Shown here one piece after another: positions 5,120 to 5,270 of a stretch of DNA of 5,270 nt (position 1 is the stretch's first letter; every line of letters starts with the position of its first letter). The notes beneath the pieces were generated by a model. The model did not search any database. It was not told the DNA's origin and saw nothing but the letters and a program-made list of their open reading frames with translations. Location: positions 1 through 5,270 of the forward strand of contig JARBAV010000026.1 in assembly GCA_029237515.1 (NCBI GenBank), given 5' to 3'. The stretch is from Nitrososphaerales archaeon (GTDB lineage: Archaea; Thermoproteota; Nitrososphaeria; Nitrososphaerales; Nitrososphaeraceae). The translations under genes were made by a program, and so were the position numbers.

Positions 5120-5270
5120 TTATCGCGATGCCATTGCTACCCTTTCTTGCTCGTTTTTCTTTTTTATAGCATGACTGGCCATTTCATTTTCTGAAGCCAA
5201 AATAAGTTCTCTCGCAAGAGCTTCCTCTATGGCCTGTGGATTAGAATATGTTGAATCTCTAACCCCTTCA
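5120..5270 (-). CDS. C-terminal end of an unrecognised protein entering from the right edge
   Basis: On the minus strand the frame starting at 5269 is open for 49 codons, to a TAA at 5122-5120. The peptide begins EGVRDSTYSNPQAIEEALAR and ends with ASENEMASHAIKKKNEQERV and a short MASR tail. It looks like one or two charged helices rich in Ala, Glu and Lys, which suggests genuine coding sequence, but nothing in it identifies a family. It is followed about 100 nt later by the next gene in the same direction. In the same frame the sequence stays open for 21 more codons after the TAA (see findings), so the true 3' end could differ. Confidence 0.6.
   Translation of the reverse strand, partial: EGVRDSTYSNPQAIEEALARELILASENEMASHAIKKKNEQERVAMASR

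Overview
The window looks like a piece of an ammonia-oxidising archaeon (Thaumarchaeota/Nitrososphaerota). A soil-type (group I.1b, Nitrososphaera-like) lineage is my best guess; it rests on remembered resemblance of the carboxylase proteins, not on a search. Three archaeal TATA-like boxes sit about 30 bases upstream of start codons and would give nearly leaderless mRNAs, which fits an archaeon. Every gene I can support lies on the minus strand, so transcription runs from right to left.

In transcription order the layout is as follows. (1) 5269-5120: the last 49 codons of an unrecognised gene that enters from the right. (2) 5016-3880: a 378-residue, mostly helical protein of unknown function with its own promoter. 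(3) 3811-3599: a 70-residue charged, coiled-coil-like protein of unknown function. Its promoter abuts a perfect 8-bp inverted repeat. (4) 3410-1869: the carboxyltransferase (beta) subunit of acetyl-CoA/propionyl-CoA carboxylase. (5) about 1855-341: the biotin carboxylase subunit. (6) 341-1: the N-terminal part of the biotin carboxyl carrier protein, cut by the window edge just as its biotinyl domain begins.

Genes 4-6 form a compact operon (pccB-accC-accB order, a 13-nt gap or less, then a TAATG overlap). Together they encode the complete three-subunit acyl-CoA carboxylase. In autotrophic Thaumarchaeota this enzyme fixes bicarbonate onto acetyl-CoA and propionyl-CoA in the 3-hydroxypropionate/4-hydroxybutyrate cycle. 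Biotin carboxylase loads CO2 on the biotin of the carrier using ATP, and the carboxyltransferase passes it to the acyl-CoA.

The points most worth a second look are these: the biotin carboxylase gene has no ATG, GTG or TTG start that keeps its conserved N-terminus; an operator-like palindrome touches the promoter of the 70-residue gene; and two unrecognised proteins lie directly upstream of the carboxylase operon. I see no mobile element, CRISPR array, tRNA, rRNA or other obvious accessory system, and no gene-free stretch longer than 300 bases.
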